38,259 nucleotides of DNA, from positions 1-38,259 of the forward strand of contig JAFSLL010000073.1 in NCBI GenBank assembly GCA_017448455.1, written 5' to 3'. This document shows, piece by piece, positions 34,790 to 38,259 of the stretch (within the stretch, counting starts at the first letter, position 1; every line of letters begins with the position of its first letter). The notes beneath the pieces were generated by a model that searched no databases, was not told where the DNA came from, and was given only the letters and a program-made list of their open reading frames with translations. Source of the DNA: Oscillospiraceae bacterium (GTDB taxonomy: Bacteria; Bacillota; Clostridia; Oscillospirales; Oscillospiraceae). A program made the translations under genes and the position numbers.

Positions 34790-36403
34790 ATGAAAAAACG
34801 TCCCAATATTATTATCTTCAACCCCGACCAGATGCGCGCGGATTCGCTGGCACATCTGGGAAACCCCGTCTCGCAGACGCCCTTTCTTGACGAGTTTGCC
34901 CGGAATGAGGCGGTCTCCTTCCAAAACGCTTTCTGCCAGAATCCGGTCTGCGTGCCGAGCCGCTGCAGCTTCACGACCGGGCTCTATCCGCACGTCAACG
35001 GCCACCGTACCATGGCCCACCTCCTGCGTCCACATGAGACCAGCATTTTCGAAGAGCTGAAAAACGCGGGCTATTATGTCTGGATGAACGCCCGGAACGA
35101 CCTCGTGGCGGGGCAGGTATCGGGCCTGGTGGAGCGCCATGCGACGGAGATCTACTATGGCGGAGGAGCATCCGTGAAGGCCCGCGGCGGGGATGTGCTT
35201 CGCGGCGCGCCGGGCGAGAAGGACTTCTATTCTCATTTCGGCGGCCGACTGGCTCTTGATGAAAACGGAAGACATTACGGCGCAGATGACGAGGACCTGG
35301 ATGCGGCGATCGCGCGCATCCGGAATATGCCGCAGGATCAGCCGCTCTGCCTCTTCCTGGGCCTCATCAATCCCCACCCGCCGTATCAGGTGGAGGAGCC
35401 GTATTACTCCGCCATCGATCGTGCGAAACTGCCGAAGCGTGTACATCCGGAGGAGGTCTCCGGCAAGGCGGATATCGAGGCCGCTATCCGCGCCCGTCAG
35501 GGCATGGAGCAGTATACGGAGGCTGACTGGGACGAACTGCGCGCCTGCTACCTTGGTATGTGCAGCAAGGTGGACGATATGTTCCGTAAGCTCTGTGAAG
35601 CGCTCAGGGAGGCAGGAGAATATGATGATTCTGCGATTTTCTTTTTCTCCGACCACGGGGATTACACCGGAGATTTCGGGATCACCGAAAAAGCACAGAA
35701 CAGTTTTGAGGACTGTCTGACAAACGTTCCCTTCCTCATTAAGCCCCCGAAGGATTTCGGCGTGGATGCCGGGATCTCCGACAGTCTGGTAGAACTGGTG
35801 GACTTTTACGCGACTGCGATGGATTTTGCCGAGGTTCAGCCCTGCCACACGCATTACGGTCACTCGCTGAAAGGTGTCCTGCTCGACCGCGGAAAGCCGG
35901 TACGCGAGTATGTCACCTGCGAGGGCGGACGCAATCCTGACGAGATCCACTGTGATGAATTCCATGCGGGAGGTCCGAAGGGGACGTCTCCCTTCAGCCC
36001 TTACTGGCCGCGTCACATGGCTCAGACCGACCCGGACGCCCATGCGAAAGGCTTCATGCTGAGAACGAAGGACTGGAAGCTGGTCAGCCGCGTTAATGGG
36101 AAGGACGAGCTGTACGATCTCAGGGCCGACCCAAAGGAGCTTCACAATGTTTACGGGCAGGAGGGCACCGAAGGGATCACTGCTGATCTCAAAGGCAAAC
36201 AGCTTCTCTGGCTGATGCGGACAGCTGACGCTGTGCCATTCGACTACGATGAGCGCTTCTCACAGGAGATGATCTGGGCGAAGGTCAAGGCGCTCGTACC
36301 GTCCGAGTATGAGGCGGAGATCAAGGCGAAGATTGCGGCTGGCGTGAACCTGTTCCTGCTGACGCAGGAGTGCGTACAGCGCTTCGGCACACCAAAGGAC
36401 TGA
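34790..36403 (+). CDS. Sulfatase (cysteine-type, formylglycine-dependent)
   Basis: 537-residue type I sulfatase of the alkaline phosphatase superfamily. It starts NIIIFNPDQMRADSLAHLG with metal-binding acidic residues. The active-site signature CVPSRCSFTTG has Cys54, the residue converted to formylglycine (C-x-P-S-R). The second metal-site region FFFSDHGDYTGDFG lies near residue 285, and a C-terminal YDLRADPKELHNVY block is typical of the family. It should hydrolyse a sulfate ester on a sugar or aglycone. It has no signal peptide, so it is expected in the cytoplasm. An anaerobic sulfatase-maturating enzyme is needed and is not in the window. I start at ATG 34790 (AAGGAG at 34775-34780), not the upstream in-frame TTG. 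It is cotranscribed with the GH2 gene, 17 bases apart. Confidence 0.93.
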   Translation: MKKRPNIIIFNPDQMRADSLAHLGNPVSQTPFLDEFARNEAVSFQNAFCQNPVCVPSRCSFTTGLYPHVNGHRTMAHLLRPHETSIFEELKNAGYYVWMNARNDLVAGQVSGLVERHATEIYYGGGASVKARGGDVLRGAPGEKDFYSHFGGRLALDENGRHYGADDEDLDAAIARIRNMPQDQPLCLFLGLINPHPPYQVEEPYYSAIDRAKLPKRVHPEEVSGKADIEAAIRARQGMEQYTEADWDELRACYLGMCSKVDDMFRKLCEALREAGEYDDSAIFFFSDHGDYTGDFGITEKAQNSFEDCLTNVPFLIKPPKDFGVDAGISDSLVELVDFYATAMDFAEVQPCHTHYGHSLKGVLLDRGKPVREYVTCEGGRNPDEIHCDEFHAGGPKGTSPFSPYWPRHMAQTDPDAHAKGFMLRTKDWKLVSRVNGKDELYDLRADPKELHNVYGQEGTEGITADLKGKQLLWLMRTADAVPFDYDERFSQEMIWAKVKALVPSEYEAEIKAKIAAGVNLFLLTQECVQRFGTPKD

Positions 36404-36410
36404 GCAGTGA

Positions 36411-36563
36411 AACCGCATATGTGTCCGGCTTCCGATCTCAGCCTTTGCTTCAGGAGCAGACTGCAACATCGACAGGGGTGGTTTTATCCAGCAGACACCT
36501 GCCAGCGAGTTCAATGAGGTCTGCTTGGAAATCTGGACAGATCCCCATGTTTTCACTGAGTGA
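36411..36563 (+). pseudogene. Possible 3' gene remnant
   Basis: In the 190-base gap after the sulfatase one frame stays open for 50 codons, up to a TGA at 36561-36563, with no proper start. Its end reads like real protein: GGFIQQTPASEFNEVCLEIW and TDPHVFTE. I do not recognise the family. It may be the tail of a deleted gene, or chance. No convincing promoter was found in this gap. Confidence 0.22.
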
Positions 36564-36593
36564 ATCACAATAGAAAGAAGAGGAGAAGAAAGA

Positions 36594-37904
36594 ATGGCAC
36601 TGCATGTCATGGAGGAGGCCAATCGATGCCTCGGTTGCAAAAAACCACGCTGCCGCGAAGGCTGTCCAATCCAGACGAACATTCCCGAAGTCATCCGACT
36701 GCTGAAGGACGGTAAGCTCAATGAGGCTGGCTGGATGCTGTTTGAAAACAATCCGCTGACTACTGTTTGCTCCATCGTCTGTAACCACGAAAAACAGTGC
36801 GAGGGACACTGCATTCGTGGGATCAAAGACGTGCCGGTACATTTTTCGGTGATTGAAAACTATATTTCCACGACCTATGCCAATCAGATGGTCAAAGGCC
36901 CCAGCACTTCCAACGGACGCAAGGTTGCGATCATCGGCGCAGGCCCGTCCGGCCTCACGATCGCCGTAATCCTGGCCCGCTATGGCTATGAGGTCACCAT
37001 CTTCGACAGCAGAGACAAGATCGGCGGCGTCATGCGCTACGGCATTCCGGATTTCCGTCTGCCCGACGCGGTGTTGGACGACTTTGCCTACCGTCACCTC
37101 GAGTTGAAGGGAATCAAATTTCGCCCCAACACGACGATCGGCGGGGCGATCAGTCTGGATGACTTATTCCGGGACGGCTATCAGAGTATCTTTGTTGGAG
37201 CGGGTCTCTGGCGGCCGAAAACTTTGCACATCAAGGGTGAAACGTTGGGGCACGTCGCCTTTGCCATTAACTATCTGGCCGCGCCGAAGGCTTTCCGTCT
37301 GGGCGAGCGGGTCATCGTTATCGGTTCGGGCAACTCTGCCATGGACTGCGCCCGCACGGCGATCCGCAACGGCGCCCGCTATGTGACGGTCTTTAACCGC
37401 CGCGACCGGATCGCCGCGAGCCAGTATGAGGCGAGCTACGCAAAGCTTGAGGGTGTGGAGTTCGAGATGATGAAGAGTCCCGTGGAAATCTGTGACAATG
37501 GCGTCGTTTTTGCCGACAACGAGTTCGATGGAGACGGTAAACTTTGTGCAATTCCCGGTTCTGAGAAGCTCTATCCCTGCACGGGCGTGATTGTCGCAGT
37601 CAGCCAGGAATTGGGCAGTAACATTCTCAACACAACGAAGGGACTTGAGAAAGAGCATGGCATCCTTACCGTGGATGAGGACGGACACACCTCCCGGCCA
37701 GGCGTCTTCGCGGCTGGCGACGTGGCCCATGGCGCAAGTACGGTCGTTCATGCGGTAGCGAATGGCAAGCGCGTGGCCGAGGCAATGCATGCGTATATGC
37801 AGTCGCTTCCGATGCCGGAACCCTCCGTCTACGCAGATGCCCCTGTTGTCGAGCCGCTCGCTTCTTCGGTGCTGACGGAGCAGGAGCTCTCCACACGTCC
37901 GTGA
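36594..37904 (+). CDS. GltD-like NAD(P)-dependent Fe-S flavoprotein oxidoreductase
   Basis: 436-residue protein of the glutamate synthase small-subunit type. The N-terminal Fe-S domain has eight Cys, in CLGCKKPRCREGC (Cys12, 15, 20, 24) and CSIVC-CEGHC (59, 63, 69, 73), enough for two [4Fe-4S] clusters. An FAD-binding Rossmann motif GAGPSG (115-120) follows, then a second dinucleotide motif VIVIGSGNSAMD for NAD(P)H, and the closing FAD motif GVFAAGDVAHGAS. Such subunits pass electrons between NAD(P)H and ferredoxin or a partner enzyme (GltB, NfnA, or a tungsten aldehyde oxidoreductase). No partner gene is adjacent. The ATG at 36594 follows GAGGAGAAG. A strong hairpin lies after the stop codon. 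Confidence 0.88.
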   Translation: MALHVMEEANRCLGCKKPRCREGCPIQTNIPEVIRLLKDGKLNEAGWMLFENNPLTTVCSIVCNHEKQCEGHCIRGIKDVPVHFSVIENYISTTYANQMVKGPSTSNGRKVAIIGAGPSGLTIAVILARYGYEVTIFDSRDKIGGVMRYGIPDFRLPDAVLDDFAYRHLELKGIKFRPNTTIGGAISLDDLFRDGYQSIFVGAGLWRPKTLHIKGETLGHVAFAINYLAAPKAFRLGERVIVIGSGNSAMDCARTAIRNGARYVTVFNRRDRIAASQYEASYAKLEGVEFEMMKSPVEICDNGVVFADNEFDGDGKLCAIPGSEKLYPCTGVIVAVSQELGSNILNTTKGLEKEHGILTVDEDGHTSRPGVFAAGDVAHGASTVVHAVANGKRVAEAMHAYMQSLPMPEPSVYADAPVVEPLASSVLTEQELSTRP

Positions 37905-37934
37905 GTTCTTCTTTCTCAAACCGCAAAGAATCAA

Positions 37935-37986
37935 CCAGCGGGTCCCCGGTCCTGAACACAATGTTCAAAAACCGGAGACCCGCTGG
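37935..37986. terminator. Long hairpin terminator between convergent genes
   Basis: CCAGCGGGTCCCCGGT (37935-37950) pairs with ACCGGAGACCCGCTGG (37971-37986) with one mismatch. A small inner hairpin, GAACA-CAA-TGTTC (37953-37965), lies in the loop. Weak T-rich sequence follows on both sides. It ends the GltD-like transcript and probably also the minus-strand gene at the right edge. Confidence 0.7.
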
Positions 37987-38075
37987 CTGTTTCATTTTCC
38001 GTGTTGAGACTCACTCCGTGTGTTCCCGCTTGGTTCCTATGGATCTCGACATTTTGTCGCAGGTTCCCCAAACGG

Positions 38076-38259
38076 TCAATCCCGGGCAGCGGGGTATTCG
38101 TTGCAGAGCAGCCGGTAAGGCAGCTCATCTTCCTCAATGGCGGGGAAGCGGCCGACCGGCGGATTGAAGCGGTTGTCATGGCTGTCGTCATTGCATTGGC
38201 TCACTTCACCCAGCAGTACGGGACCGCTTCCCGGCGCAACCTCAAAGTCATGGTACAGA
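38076..38259 (-). CDS. 3' end of an unidentified gene, cut by the window edge
   Basis: A minus-strand frame is open from the window edge to a TGA at 38076-38078 and gives the last 60 residues of a protein, including LYHDFEVAPGSGPVLLGEVS and ELPYRLLCNEYPAARD. Composition and codon use look like real coding sequence, and the convergent terminator fits its end. I do not recognise the family. The bulk of the gene lies outside. Confidence 0.5.
   Translation of the reverse strand, partial: LYHDFEVAPGSGPVLLGEVSQCNDDSHDNRFNPPVGRFPAIEEDELPYRLLCNEYPAARD

Overview
The window reads as chromosome of an anaerobic, fermentative Firmicute, most likely a gut Clostridia member of the Oscillospiraceae/Lachnospiraceae type. 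Reasons: strong AGGAGG-type ribosome binding sites, lipoprotein substrate-binding proteins with Ala/Pro/Glu-rich linkers, a tungstate transporter with molybdopterin genes, a complete glucuronate operon, and clostridial sugar ABC and AraC types. The GC content looks moderately high (estimated by eye, not computed). The taxonomic call is inference. No rRNA, tRNA, CRISPR array, phage or insertion sequence was seen.

Left end (1-1240): two decayed genes, a carboxylesterase remnant with an in-frame stop and a DUF3237-type gene with a stop after codon 6. They share a terminator region that also contains a well-formed promoter pointing the other way. 1241-4154: glycerol kinase followed by a glycerol-1-phosphate-dehydrogenase-family protein, closed by a terminator. 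4217-9889: a tungsten/molybdenum cofactor block made of moeA, a second moeA fused to a periplasmic-binding-protein-like domain, then tupA, tupB and tupC. The TupA protein appears to be circularly permuted: the segment that normally ends TupA sits at the front of the mature protein. This is the most unusual object in the window. A secreted chagasin-like (I42) protease inhibitor with its own promoter follows.

10526-17482: a minus-strand operon uxuA-uxuB-eda-kdgK-uxaC encodes the whole route from D-glucuronate to pyruvate and glyceraldehyde-3-phosphate. It is divergent from an AraC regulator with a cupin sensor domain. 17481-31090: a long minus-strand series begins at a good promoter with a CUT2-like sugar ABC transporter (ATPase, permease, lipoprotein, second permease). 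A hairpin terminator follows, then a GH78 rhamnosidase, a GH3 protein, a MATE exporter, a second GH3 protein, a HAD phosphatase-like protein and a 60-residue unknown. Divergent from it (31328-36403) run a second AraC regulator, a GH2 glycosidase and a cysteine-type sulfatase. A GltD-like Fe-S flavoprotein (36594-37904) and the 3' end of an unidentified minus-strand gene close the window.

None of the glycosidases or the sulfatase shows a signal peptide. The simplest reading is therefore that the ABC system imports a glycoside or oligosaccharide, possibly sulfated and containing rhamnose, and that it is dismantled in the cytoplasm. If glucuronate is released, it can enter the uxu operon. The actual substrate cannot be read from the sequence.
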